Below, one piece after another: positions 44,873 to 56,205 of a stretch of DNA of 64,000 bases. The notes under the pieces are model-generated. The model was given only the letters and a program-made list of their open reading frames with translations. It did no database searches and was not told where the DNA came from. The position numbers and the translations under genes are program-made. Positions within the stretch are counted from its first letter, which is position 1; each line of letters opens with the position of its first letter. Source of the DNA: Omphiscola glabra (Eukaryota > Mollusca > Gastropoda > Lymnaeidae); the NCBI GenBank assembly GCA_964017045.1, contig OZ024794.1, forward strand, positions 28,459,315 through 28,523,314. The letters run 5' to 3'.

Positions 44873-45925
44873 ATGTATTAAGATAAAAAGGTGAGATAAA
44901 AGAAGAAATATAAAAGTAGTGAGATAAAGTGATTGATATTTTAAAAAGTTAGATCATGCGCCGATATGAAAAAACAAGTTAAAGTAGTGAGATAAAGTAG
45001 TGAGATAAAGTTGTTTTAGACAAGGTAGGGAGACAAAGAGGGGAAATAAATCAGTGAAATAAAGAGTGGCATAAAATAGTGAGATATGGTATTGATTATT
45101 AAGGTATTGAGATAAAGTAGGGGCATAAAGTAGAGAGATAATGTATTGAGATAAAGTAGTGAGATAAATTAGTGACATTAAATAGTGTGATAAAGTAGTA
45201 AGATGAAAGTATGAGATAAAATAGGATAAAATAGCGAGATATATTAGTGGGATAGTGTAGTGAGATAAATTTGTGAAATATAATTGTGAGAATGTGTCGA
45301 AAGTTAAAGAAATATTGAGTTAAAGTAATATCTTAAAAGTACTGAGATAAAGTAGTGACATAAGATAGTGAGATAAAGTAGTGGCGTCAGATAGTGAGAT
45401 AAAGTAGTGGCGTCAGATATTGAGATAAAGTAGTGACATAAGATAGTGAGATAAAGTAGTGGCGTCAGATATTGAGATAAAGTAGTGACATAAGATAGTG
45501 AGATAAAGTAGTGGCGTCAGATATTGAGATAAAGTAGTGACATAAGATAATGAGATAAAATAGTGACATAAGATATTGAGATAAAGTAGTGGCGTCAGAT
45601 AGTGAGATAAAATAGTGGCGTCAGATAGTGAGATAAAGTAGTGAGTTAAGATAGTGAGATAAAGTAGTGACATAAGATAGTGAGATAAAATAGTGACATA
45701 AGATAGTGAGATAAAGTAGTGGCGTCGATAGTGAGATAAAGTAGTGACATAAGATAGTGAGATAAAGTCGTGATATAACATAGTGAGATAAAGTAGTGGC
45801 GTCAGATAGTGAGATAAAGTAGTGACGTCAGATAGTGAGATAAAGTAGTGAAGTAAGATAGTGAGATAAAGTCGTGATATAACATAGTGAGATACAGTAA
45901 TGATGTAAGATAGTGAGATAAAAGT
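44873..45925. repeat. Tandem array, 26-bp unit (about 1 kb, degraded left half)
   Basis: The unit is GTGAGATAAAGTAGTGACAT plus AAGATA. A GGCGTCAGATA variant alternates with GACATAAGATA, making 52-bp dimers between 45370 and 45620. The left half (44873-45300) is an eroded version of the same repeat, so homogenisation has been confined to the right half. Confidence 0.93.
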
Positions 45926-46274
45926 CTATTGCCTCCCGCCCCCTTTTCTGAGTGGTGGAAGCCAAAACCACCCACTACTGGACTTTGGTCAGTTTTGGGG
46001 GTCCTAGTATTTCTATAGAATTTGAGAGCTGATTAAGAATATTAACAATTTAAAAATCGACGGTAAAGATAGAAGTTGTTAAATCATTGATGACTATTCA
46101 ATAACAATATCGATGACCAATAGTTACAATTTATCAATTAATAGCTCAAATAGCACTTCACGTTTTTTTTTTACCAGCAAATCAAATCATCAAAGCCAGT
46201 GGTTATTATAATTTTTTAATGAATTTGAGTTTGCATATAATTATTATTTTCAATTTTCATTCTTAAAATTCAAA

Positions 46275-46345
46275 GACCGGGTGGGTGGCTCGATGGACGG
46301 GTGGCTCCATGGGCGGGTGGCTCGATGGGCGGGTGGCTCGATGGA
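46275..46345. repeat. Tandem array, 16-bp unit GGGCGGGTGGCTCGAT
   Basis: Four copies with single-base changes. The preceding 350 bases (45926-46274) contain no recognised feature. Confidence 0.9.
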
Positions 46346-46410
46346 TATGCGGTCAAAAATGTATCACATCCGAACTCATTGATTCCTAGCGTAACCCAGA
46401 CAAGAGAACA

Positions 46411-46522
46411 CGAACTCCTGGTGCTGACGCTCCTGGTGCTGACGCTCCTGGTGCTGACGCTCCTGGTGCTGACGCTCCTGGTGCTGACGCTCCTGGTGCT
46501 GACGCTCCTGGTGCTGACTATG
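46411..46522. repeat. Tandem array, 15-bp unit CTCCTGGTGCTGACG (7 near-identical copies)
   Basis: The copies are identical except at the ends. Frames read as Leu/Val-rich on the plus strand and Ser/Arg-rich on the minus strand. Confidence 0.95.
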
Positions 46523-47309
46523 GAACCAGCCCGTCCTCCCAGCAGAAATAACAAGCCTTTACGTTTCGTCACATTGCAGAAAAGCAACAACAAAATTAAT
46601 TAAAAACGACGAGTACTTCCATTCCCTACCCCCACCCCCACTTTCTTTCCCATTTTAATTTTGTAGCCTGGAGTAAATTCAAAAGCCGTTCGGTTTGGGT
46701 GGGGGTGTAGGGAAGGGAATTTATCCCCCACCCCCATCTCAGCGCTGAAGCAGTTGCTTCAACACACCACCCCTCCCCCCACACACACACACCTACCCCC
46801 TTCTTTTCCTGCTTAGGCGTTCCTGAAGATGAAGAGGCAAAGTATCGAGGTAAATTAGCAGACGAAAGATATTCAGATAAGGTATCTGAAATAGATAACT
46901 AATTGCTTTAATTATAAGAAAATAATTTTGAACCAAAATGGTATTGACACACTTTTCTAATGGAAAAGTCATTAGTGTTATTACATAATATATATATTAT
47001 ATGGACGTGTTTGATGCCGCAATTATTGGGGGAATATTTTTTGTTTGATCAAACTTTATTTTTAAGCGTTTCAAAGTTTCAAGGTTGATGTAAGGGACCT
47101 GAGTTCCCTTGAGTCATGTAACATATGTTCTGTTCCCAAACTCATAAAATAGCTTGGATACATCTCGACTAAGCAGATAACAGTCGAGTGTGTTTGCGGT
47201 GGTCACGGGATATATGTCATTCTAGATTCCAGACGATCGTGTCCAATGCGATTGTAAAGATAACTTAGCTGTCTAGGTGGTCAATAGAGTGACAAAGCTG
47301 TGCACTATA
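46523..47309. other. No gene recognised
   Basis: C-rich patches lie at 46627-46640 and 46765-46800. No coding exon or element end was found. Confidence 0.45.
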
Positions 47310-47508
47310 GATGGAGTACAGCTGTTCAGTAACCGATGGAGTACAGCTGTTCAGTGACCGATGGAGTACAGCTGTTCAGTGACCGATGGAGTACAGCTGT
47401 TCAGTGACCGATGGAGTACAGCTGTTCAGTGACCGATGGAGTACAGATGTTCAGTGACCGATGGAGTACAGCTGTTCAGTGACCGATGGAGTACAGCTGT
47501 TCAGTGTG
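47310..47508. repeat. Tandem array, 25-bp unit (8 near-identical copies)
   Basis: The unit is GATGGAGTACAGCTGTTCAG plus TGACC. Only one or two substitutions occur across eight units, indicating recent expansion. Confidence 0.95.
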
Positions 47509-47770
47509 TCTATTAGATGTCCACTAGAATACACCATACCACAGCTGTCAAATATAAGTGACTGTCCACTATATCAAAGCTGTCAAACAACATGCGGCAG
47601 TCCAACATATCACAATTGTCCAATATAAGTAGTTGTCCAAAGTAAGCAACTGTCCACTATAAGCAGTTGTCCAATGTAAGTAGCTGTCCAATATAAGACA
47701 TGTCCAATGTAGGCAGATGTCCACGATATCACAGATGTCAAATTCAAATCAGCTGTCAACTATCATAGCC
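47509..47770. repeat. Irregular TGTCCAATATAAG repeats
   Basis: TGTCCA(A/C)TATAAGCA/TAGCTGTCCAATGTAAG recurs at irregular spacing of 16-40 bases. This is likely an eroded array. Confidence 0.7.
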
Positions 47771-47935
47771 GCTCAATATTCTAAAACATAAGTTTGGACA
47801 GCTTATAAAATTGTAAAATATATCAATAGGATTTTTAACAATAGAAGACGCTATAATAAGATATGGGTTCAGTCATTTGAACAAGTCATTCAAGTACGGA
47901 CACAAAGGAGTGAGGGATTAGAAAACTTGTAGATC

Positions 47936-48478
47936 TTGTATGGACAATGAGATTTTAGTGTATGTACAATGAGAAGTTGGTGTATGTACAATGAGAAGTT
48001 GGTGTATAGACAATGAGAAGGTGGTGTTTGGACAATGAGAAGTTGGTGTATAGACAGTGAGAAGGTGGTGATTGGACAATGAGAAGTTAGAGAATGGACA
48101 TTGAGAAGTTGGTGTATAGACAGTGAGAAGGTGGTGTTTGGACAATGAGAAGTTGGTGAATGGACAATGAGAAGTTGACGTATGGACAATGAGAAGTTTG
48201 CGTATGGACAATGAGAATTTGGTGAATGGACAATAAGAAGTCGGCGTATGGGCAATGAGAATTTGGTGTTTGGACAATGAGAAGTTGGCGTATGGACAAA
48301 TAGAATTTGGCGAATGGACAATGAGAAGTTGGTGTTTGGACAGTGAGAAGTTGGTGTTTGTACAATGATAAATTGATGAATGGACAAGGATATGTTGGTG
48401 TATGAAAAATGAGACGTTGGCGCATGGACATTGAGAGGTTGGCGTATGGATGATGAGAAGTTGTTGCATGTCCAATGA
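47936..48478. repeat. Tandem array, 22-bp unit (about 25 copies)
   Basis: The unit is GACAATGAGAAGTTGGTGTA plus TG. The minus strand is open in all three frames, the longest 280 codons with a 22-residue period, because the unit length is not a multiple of three and no phase has a stop. Confidence 0.95.
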
Positions 48479-48974
48479 GAGTTTAGTTTATGTGCAGTGA
48501 GATTTGCACGGATACGATTATAATTCAGGAGCAAGAAAACAAACAAACAGCACAAAAAAACAATAGCCAAACAAATATTTTTTTTTAAAATCAGGGCAAT
48601 TAAAAATAAAAAGGGGGGCTTCACCCAGACAAATGAAAACCCCAGTCTGCACCGCGTGGCCCCAAGGGAAACAGTTCTGATTTCCATTATTGTTTCCCTA
48701 TGCATGCCACAAGATATATGGGTTGGTAACAAACCAGAGACCGGTTTTGGTCCCTTTCGACGGATCTATTTTATTAAAATAATATAGTTTTTGGAAATAT
48801 TTTCTTCTCAAAAAGTTATTATATGAAACCTCTTCCATTCCACGCAATAGCTCATTTTTGTGGAATAAATGCAATGCTGAAATGTAAAAAAAAAATTATA
48901 AATACAATTTTTTTATTTCTTTTCCCGGGTATTTTATTAATAAAACTTCGTTTTTGTTTTCGGCCAATTGGCTG
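48479..48974. other. No gene recognised
   Basis: AT-rich unique sequence between two arrays. Confidence 0.45.
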
Positions 48975-49430
48975 AGATCCAAGTAAGGTATCCAGTGTGG
49001 ATATCATTCTTGGTCTGTACAATGGCTAGATCCAGTGTGGATGTCATGCTTGGTCTGTACAATGGCTAGATCCAGTGAGTATATCATGCTTGGTCTGTAC
49101 AATGGCTTGAACCACTGAGTATATCATGCTTGGTCTGTACAATGGCTTGATCCAGTGTGGATATCATGCTTGGTCTGTACAATGGCTATATCCAGTGTGG
49201 ATATCATGCTTGGTCTGTACAATGGCTAGATCCAGTGTGGATATCATGCTTTGTCTGTACAATTGCTAGATCCAGTGTGGATATCATGCTTTGTCTGTAC
49301 AATGGCTTGATCCAGTGAGTATGACATGCTTGGTCTGCTCAATGGCCAGATCCAGTGTGGATATCATGCTTTGTCTGTACACTGGCTTGATCCAGTGAGT
49401 ATGACATGCTTGGTCTGCTCAACGGCCAGA
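48975..49430. repeat. Tandem array, 40-bp unit (about 11 copies)
   Basis: The unit is TGGTCTGTACAATGGCTAGA followed by TCCAGTGTGGATATCATGCT. The last two repeats form a matching pair (GAGTATGACATGCTTGGTCT with CTCAATGGCCAGA). Confidence 0.95.
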
Positions 49431-50065
49431 TGCCACAAAGACATCAAATATCTACAGCGTCAAGAGATGACCTCAATGTTGAGACATTAAAAACAAAAAC
49501 AGGTTAGTTGCATACGGCAGAAATTCCACAAACCAAGCCAAAGACTAGTCATTTATAAATATATATTTTGACCCCCCCCCTCCCTCTCTCTCTGCCCCCC
49601 CCCCCCCCAAATCCTCCAAATTCTCCACAATGACTCCCGAATGTTGACTCCGAAGTACATCTCAAAAATAGAAATATGGAAATAAAAAATCAATCTTATA
49701 CTTATTGAATTCGTCATTATACGCTCTCTGTTTTCTGCTTAAAGTATTTTCATTATCACAAAAACCAAGATAATAATTAAAAATAAAAGAAAAATATCAT
49801 CACAGACACAAAGAAAAAAATAACGCACATAACTGTCAACTATAAAGAGTAACTGCCGGGAAATATGACGAAACGGGCAAAGAATCATGACGTCCTATTG
49901 ACGGAGCGTTGTTATGGCAACGCGCCTGTTTTAATGCCCGATTTTCTGCTCTTATTACAGAAGAAAATGAAAATAAAACTACACGTATCAACGTAAAAAC
50001 TGATATCCAGTTTTATAAAGTGACATGTAGTTTTTAACTCTACCGTTTTCTTATAGAAGAATTGT
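49431..50065. other. No gene recognised; C-runs
   Basis: A C/T tract lies at 49572-49608. The rest is unique. Confidence 0.45.
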
Positions 50066-50245
50066 CACACCCAGGAAATTTGGTCACATCAAGGAATTAT
50101 GGTCACATCAAGGAATTATGGTCACATCAAGGAATTAGGGTCACATCAAGGAATTATGGTCACATCAAGGAATTATGGTCACATCCAGTAAGTTGAGTGA
50201 TATCCTGGAATCTGGTCACATACCAGAAATTGGTTCTATCCTGGA
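50066..50245. repeat. Tandem array, 19-bp unit GGTCACATCAAGGAATTAT
   Basis: Six close copies followed by three degraded ones (ACATCCAGTAAGTTG, CATACCAGAAATTGG). Confidence 0.92.
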
Positions 50246-51823
50246 AAAATAATACCAAAGCCTGAAGATGTGGTCTTATCCAAGACATTTAGGCACATCC
50301 TAGATGTTCTGTAAAACTTGAAAGCACTTTTTGGACATTCATTGTAATGAGCACCACAGATAGGTCATTCCAGCGCATATAATAAAATACCAGGGAATAT
50401 ATCCTTACAGCCAATACTTGATTTACTAACCTACTGGTTTGTGATGAGTTGATAACAATTTTAACCAATTTTCAGATGACGTCCTTCAAAAAACACTTGA
50501 AAAATGAACGTTTTCAACAGTTTTTTAGTACTCACGAGCAGTTGTGCTCATTTTAACATTCCCGCCACTGTAATAGCTTAACTGCTACACCAGGCGTGTC
50601 ATTGTTGGCCTCATGCCATGATAAAAGTTACACTAGGTGCGTTACGTTGGCCTTTTTCTTCTTTTCCTTTTTTTTTTCAACTCCCAGTAAAGCATAGGCC
50701 AATTAAAATATGTCAGCCCGCCATATCAATCTCTCTTTGCCAGGTGTTTATCATTATTTATTTTTAGGTCTACCCAATTTTATGGAACCCCTGAATGTCA
50801 TTTTGACCTAAAGACATTTTAAAAGTTACACCAAGCATTTCATATCAGCTATGATTTTGTTTTGGTATGGCTATTTGCTAATTAGGCGCATGTTGTGATC
50901 GAACACATTGTATGTCACTCCCACCTGTCGCTACTAGTGATCATGGTGCCACCAGGTGACTAAATAAAATCCTGCACATCATGAAAGAACATCTTGGGCT
51001 CACAACACATAACCGATGATTTGGTTATCTGTAATTGAAAGAAAGCTTTCTATCAAATGGTCAATGTAAAACCGTAATAAATTAATTATTTTTTTTAAAG
51101 GCCAACAACTGCTTTTTTTTTTTTTAATTTTCTTCTTCAGCGTTTTCCCTAAAACAACCGGCGGTCCTCTTCCGCTCTATTAGGAAATTGCCGAAAGAGA
51201 TCGAAAAGATGTGGCCATTGCCAAAATGTACAGACGTCTGTCGTGGACGTACACAATATTAGATAAATACGGCTGTTGTCTATTTCGACCCGCATGTCTG
51301 GCAGTAGGGGGGGGGGGGATAATTACATTTGTTGATAACACATTTTGGTTGAGCTTTTCAACTTCCGTGTCTTGACAAAGGGAGTTAAGGCTGTAAAAGC
51401 AAGAACTCAGAGAGAATACAACAAAAGGGGTGGGTTTTCAGCTTTGAGGAGGGGTGGGTGTGTGTGGGGGGAGGGGGTCGAATAGGTTGAGAAAAAGAGA
51501 AAGTTTGGCTATAATTTAAATGGATATTGGATGAGATGAAAAGAAGAAAAAAAATGGAGATAAGAAATCAAACAGTTTTGTAATGGCGATCTTTATTCTA
51601 GATAAAGAGAGGGGTGAGGACTTGAACATTAAAAAAGCAGAAACGGAAAGGGCGAGATAATAATCAAAAGGAGAGGGGCAGAGAGAATGCGAATTAGGGT
51701 ATGTTGACGGGGAGACTTTGAGATGCGATAATGACAGAAGAATGGAGAAAAATTGGAGAGAACGACAGGGAGAAAGAACAGCGTTCAGGTCTCTGTCATC
51801 CTGGGATAATTGAAGTGTAAGAG
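50246..51823. other. No gene recognised
   Basis: This is one of the longest non-repetitive stretches. T-runs lie at 51112-51125 and a G-run at 51307-51318. G/A-rich sequence covers 51430-51800. No frame with recognisable protein content was found. Confidence 0.45.
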
Positions 51824-52367
51824 CAGGGACGGGCAAACTGTGGCCCGCGAGCCACATGCGACCCACCGACATGTTTAATGTGGCCAGTTTTGTTGTTTGA
51901 ATTATTCACTACTTCAAAAATAATTTGAGCTAATAATAATAAAAAATTAAGTGGGAAAATGATATGTTAATGAATGCACCAAAAACTAAAAAAATAAAAA
52001 AAATGGAAGATGAGGATCTAAACCTAAGACTAGACATAACTATACGCCAAATTAGATGCCAGCACTTTCAATTCTTAAAACATTTCGTGGAAAAAGAGGG
52101 GGGGGGTGGTCTTAGCCCCTCCCTTAAGCCCCCCTCCCTTACCCCCTCGTTTCCCCCCTAGATTTATGCATCGTTCCTGCAATCTAACCTGCCTATTCAC
52201 ATTTTTTTCCATTTATTGTATAGAACTATTTGATATTTATCATCTCACTGTAATTTTTTTTTTGTATATCTGTTAACAGTTTGATCAAGGTTTTGTCTAG
52301 ACCTCTGGACTCCTTGCAAATCATCACGCAGCCCGCCAAACAATAATAAAAAAAAAGCCCACCCCTG
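51824..52367 (+). mobile_element. hAT-like non-autonomous element (about 544 bp)
   Basis: It begins CAGGGACGGGCAAACTGTGG with CCCGCGAGCC following, and ends AGCCCACCCCTG. These are the GGGGTGGGC-type ends of a common hAT group. CACGCAGCCCGCCAAAC lies near the right end. The flanks tgtaagag and gtgtacag do not match convincingly, so the target duplication has decayed or my boundary is off by a base or two. Confidence 0.65.
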
Positions 52368-52569
52368 GTGTACAGGTTACCCTCCCGTGGAAAAGGTTAA
52401 CGAGACGGTTTGTAATTACATGGACATGATGGAATCGAGTCTTTGAGCACGGGAGTCTGGGCGATTGGTTCACGGTCAGGGAAGGTTTCACAGGGACGGG
52501 AATGCTTCTCGGGGTGGGGGTGGGGAGGCTGGTGTTTTTCTTGCCTCTCTGGTAGGGAACAGAGATAAC
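52368..52569. other. No gene recognised
   Basis: Short, G-rich and unique between the hAT-like element and the next array. Confidence 0.4.
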
Positions 52570-52928
52570 GTACCAAAAAGTGGAGAATTGAACCATCAGA
52601 GTATGGAAATTGTGCCGGAAAATTATGGAAATTCGTACCAGCTAAGTATGGAAATTGTGACACTAATGTATGTAAAACTGTATCAGAAATGTTTGGAAAT
52701 TATACTAGCAATGTGATGAAATTATACCAGCAAATTATGTAAAATTGTACCAGCAACATATGGAAGTTGTACCAGCAATTTATGTAAAATTGTACTATTA
52801 ACGTATGGAAGTTGTACCAGCAAAATATGCAAAATTGTACCAGCAACGTATGGAAGTTGTACCAGCAAATTATGTAAAAATTTGATCAGCAATGTAAACA
52901 CCAAAAAAAAAATGTATGTAAGCAATGT
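52570..52928. repeat. Tandem array, TTGTACCAGCAA-type unit (about 20-22 bp, dimeric)
   Basis: TTGTACCAGCAACGTATGGA and ATTGTACCAGCAAATTATGT alternate. The left half (52570-52720) is more diverged. Confidence 0.85.
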
Positions 52929-53021
52929 ATGGAAAATGTATTTGTCTTAGATGATTGAGTGTATTGTACCTAAGTCTCGTGAAAAGTTGCCCCCGAGATT
53001 AGTAGACTGTGCAAAACATAT

Positions 53022-53022
53022 G

Positions 53023-53095
<73 letters not shown>

Positions 53096-53097
53096 TG
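53022..53097. repeat. Compound microsatellite (AT)n then (GT)n
   Basis: About 38 bases of alternating AT are followed by TTCAC and about 32 bases of GT. AT runs can extrude as cruciforms and GT runs favour Z-DNA. Confidence 0.95.
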
Positions 53098-53824
53098 TAG
53101 ACAATTGTGCCAGATATTTGGAAAACAAACGTTTCTGGAAAAATGTATTAAACGTCACAACGTATTTGGCACATGTGGTGAATTATGATAAAAAAATGAG
53201 TGTTCAAAAAAAAAAAAAAGTAGTTTGAAATTAATGATACTTTTATTTCGTTTTAGATTGAATATAACAGTGTTCATAAAAATCACTTAAAATTTAAAAA
53301 AATGGGCGATGTTGAAAATTGCGTTGTGCTAATTTGAGTTATGTGCGAAAAATACTTACCATGTGTACCAATGTATACATGTGTGTCAAATGCGTGACCT
53401 TTGAAATGATGTACTCGAGTGTATCGATGCGTTGTGCCTGTTAACCAAAGGAACACACGCGTATCAGTACTTGACCTTTGAACCAATGAACACACGTGTG
53501 TCGGTGGACGTGACCTGTGCACCAATGAACGTCATCACCGAAGGATTGGACGCTGCCAGTCCGACGTGTCCGTCCTTTTGACAATGCTAGTGGTCAGCGG
53601 AGAGGTGGACACGGCTACCAACGGAATCCTTGCCCTACTACCACCCACTTCCGCTCGAGCCTAACTAACGGTGGAGCATAGGCTGAATGCGTTGGGGCCC
53701 CCTTGTCGGAGATTACAATTCACGTTAATGTCTTTATAATGTTATATTTACCCCGCCCCCCTTAAAGTAAGTAAAGTATTTATATAAATGTTAGACTAGT
53801 GTACACCCCATCCACCATCCCCCC
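53098..53824. other. No gene recognised; imperfect ACACGTGTGTC repeats
   Basis: Four irregular copies of CCAATGAACACACGTGTGTC and related phrases lie at 53360-53535, spaced 55-65 bases. Confidence 0.45.
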
Positions 53825-53987
53825 CGTGGCGTAACAACGGTTTGGCCTTGGGGCAGTTGCCAAGGGCGCCGGCCTGCATCAGTTCAAAAGGGCGCCGCTA
53901 AATCTCTAATTTTTAAATATTTATTTGAATATCAAGGGCGCCAAAAATAAATTAGCCATGGGCGTCAAAAACCCAGTTACGCCTCTG
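53825..53987 (+). mobile_element. GCGTAGC-family MITE, copy 4 (diverged)
   Basis: CCGTGGCGTAACAACGG and CAGTTACGCCTCTG mark the ends; internal AAGGGCGCC phrases fit the family. The flanks are C-runs on both sides, so the target duplication cannot be read. It may have inserted in a C-tract. Confidence 0.65.
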
Positions 53988-54069
53988 CCCCCCCCCCCCA
54001 AATTTAGCACGTTCATTTTAGAGTTACTTGTTTTTAAAAAAAGTGTGTTTCACATTTCGCAAATGAGTG

Positions 54070-54361
54070 GGAATTCTGTCATTAATTCTGTCATTAATTC
54101 TGTCATTAATTCTGTCATTAATTCTGTCATTAATTCTGTCATTAATTCTGTCATTAATTCTGTCATTAATTCTGTCATTAATTCTGTCATTAATTTTGTC
54201 ATTAATGCTGTCACTAATTCTATCATTAATCCTGTCATTAATCCTGTCATTAATCCTGTCATTAATCCTGTCATTAATTCTGTCATTAATTCTGTCATTA
54301 ATTATGTCATTAATCCTGTCATTAATCCTGTCATTAATCCTGTCATTAATCCTGTCATTGA
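54070..54361. repeat. Tandem array, 12-bp unit ATTAATTCTGTC (24 copies)
   Basis: Units alternate in blocks between ATTAATTCTGTC and ATTAATCCTGTC. Frames on both strands stay open as four-residue repeats (NSVI, LILS, ELMT). Confidence 0.95.
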
Positions 54362-54544
54362 ATACATAAACTATGACCCACTGCTACTTGTCTATGTTAC
54401 TTTGACGCCTTCGTTGTATTCAATTTATAAACATGAGCCACTGTATAATCTGTTTATTCTTGGAGATGGTAGTTTAGATACGGACATTGAAAGAACAAAT
54501 TTCAAGTCGACAATAAGTAGAAGAAACAAAATGTGGCTTCCCCC
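54362..54544. other. No gene recognised
   Basis: Short unique sequence between the array and a MITE. Confidence 0.4.
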
Positions 54545-54710
54545 CAGTGGCGTAGCTAGGGGGGGAAAGGGGGCATCATGCCCCGGCGCTACTCTCAAAG
54601 GGGCGCCAAATGGTATATTTTAAATATAATATTGTATGGTTTTCGATTAGGGGGGTGGGCGCTAAAAAGATATTTAGCCCCGGGCGCGAGTTAAGATCGC
54701 TACGCCACTG
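54545..54710 (+). mobile_element. GCGTAGC-family MITE, copy 5 (166 bp)
   Basis: The ends CAGTGGCGTAGCTAGG and CGCTACGCCACTG are near-perfect inverted repeats. The flanks cttccccc and tccccccc are compatible with a target duplication in a C-tract. GGGGCGCC and GCCCCGGGCGC occur inside. Confidence 0.82.
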
Positions 54711-55318
54711 TCCCCCCCCCTTCTTTCCTTCTCAGATCAATCTTTGACTCAATAGGTGTGGCTATGCCAAAGCAACACAACGCAAATGTACAACATAATA
54801 CACATATATACACAATGTAAACTTGCAGCATGACGCAACCCATATTAACTTATGATAGAAATATAACTATACAACTCTTTTTTATTTACTAGAAGATAGG
54901 ACCCGACATTACCGGGATAATATTGGTACGCATTTTGCGATACCTTCTACTTGCTTCTGCGAAGTCTCAACACCTAAAAATTCAAAAGTATGTCTATATT
55001 TTTAATAATTACACGAGTAGATAATTTAAAAATACGTCTGTTCAGAACAGGTTTTCCGTCACAAAAAAAAAAAAAAAAGGACCGCTAACATCGTTATGTA
55101 TGTCACACGAAAAAGTTTTAAAATATTTAAGCCTATAATATTTAATTGATTGGAAGTTCTGCAGATACAAGAGAGAGAGGGAAAGAGAGAGAGAGAGAGA
55201 GAAGCACATATTGTGTATAGAAAAAATCCATATAATTTTGTGGATGTTTAAGGAGTACTTTTTAAAAACAAATTGTACACAAATAATCACATATTTTTAA
55301 TACATGATTTCTTTAAGG
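54711..55318. other. No gene recognised; GA microsatellite
   Basis: A-run at 55062-55077 and (GA)n at 55171-55203. The remaining sequence is unique and AT-rich. Confidence 0.5.
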
Positions 55319-55515
55319 CAGCGGTTCTCAACTTGTGGGTCGCGACCCCTTTGGGGGTCGAACGACCCTTTCCCAGCGGTCGCTTAAGACCAGCCAAAAA
55401 CACATATACGCTACGGTTATGAAGTAGCAACGAAAAAAAATTTGTGGTTGGGTGTCGCCACATCATGAGAAACTGTCTTAGAGGGTCGCGGCATTAGAAA
55501 GGTTTAGAACCGCTG
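55319..55515 (+). mobile_element. SPIN-like hAT MITE, copy 4 (197 bp, perfect target duplication)
   Basis: It begins CAGCGGTTCTCAACTTGTGG and ends GGTTTAGAACCGCTG. Both flanks are ctttaagg (55311-55318 and 55516-55523). The internal GGGTCGAACGACCCTTTCCC and GTTATGAAGTAGCAACGAAA are the closest in this window to the SPIN consensus as I remember it. Confidence 0.92.
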
Positions 55516-55796
55516 CTTTAAGGGAAAGTGAAGCATTATAAATGCCCTAAAAAAATTATATTTAAAAGAAACCCTCGAAACCCTGGATAATTCCAGGATT
55601 TATTTTTAAGCGAACGACTTTTTTTTTAAACTAGTACCTAACTTAAGTAGTGGTTTCAAATCGGAAATCGTGTTCATGAAGACCAATAAAAGCTGCTTAC
55701 CCACTACATTGTTCAAATGATAATAAATGAAGCACCACGTTAAAAATAACATGTATGCCTTAAAGATTTTTTAATCTTTATTACCGGAAGGGCAAG
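55516..55796. other. No gene recognised
   Basis: Short unique AT-rich segment between the SPIN-like copy and the next array. Confidence 0.4.
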
Positions 55797-55980
55797 CAGG
55801 ATGCTGAAAGAAACCTGAGGGACCCTAGAAGCGTGAGGCCTAGATGTGTCAGGCCCCCTAATAGCATGAGGTCTACAAGTGTGAGGCCCTCTAAAAGTGT
55901 AAGGCCCCTTGATAGCATGAGGACCCAAAGAAGTGTGAGACCCTCTAGAAGTGGGAGGCCCCCCAAGAAAGCGAGACCCT
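55797..55980. repeat. Tandem array, irregular AGTGTGAGGCCCCCTAG unit
   Basis: About nine units of 18-22 bp with frequent changes (AAGCGTGAGGCC, AGCATGAGGACCC). It grades into the next array. Confidence 0.82.
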
Positions 55981-56205
55981 GGACAACTGTCCAGTGTGCC
56001 CATGACTTATGAGACCCTGGCCAACTGCCCAGTGTGCCCATGACTTATGAGACCCTGGACAACTGTCCAGTGGGCCCATGACTTATGAGACCCTGGCCAA
56101 CTGCCCAGTGTGCCCATGACTTATGAGACCCTGGACAACTGCACAGTGGGCCCATGACTTATGAGACCCTGAACAACTGCCCAGTGGGCCCATGAATTAA
56201 GACGG
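55975..56205. repeat. Tandem array, about 36-bp unit (6 copies)
   Basis: CCCATGACTTATGAGACCCT followed by GGACAACTGTCCAGTG. The TGGACAACTGTCCA core is a palindrome in odd copies; even copies read TGGCCAACTGCCCA, giving a dimer pattern. Confidence 0.92.

Noticed and set aside
47890..48732. 280-codon minus-strand frame as a repetitive secreted protein
   Set aside because: All three frames are open over the same 22-bp array, there is no start context or signal peptide, and the ends run into unrelated sequence.
53925..54623. 232-codon plus-strand frame as a gene
   Set aside because: It consists of a MITE end, a 12-bp tandem array and another MITE end. The repeat length divisible by three explains the openness.
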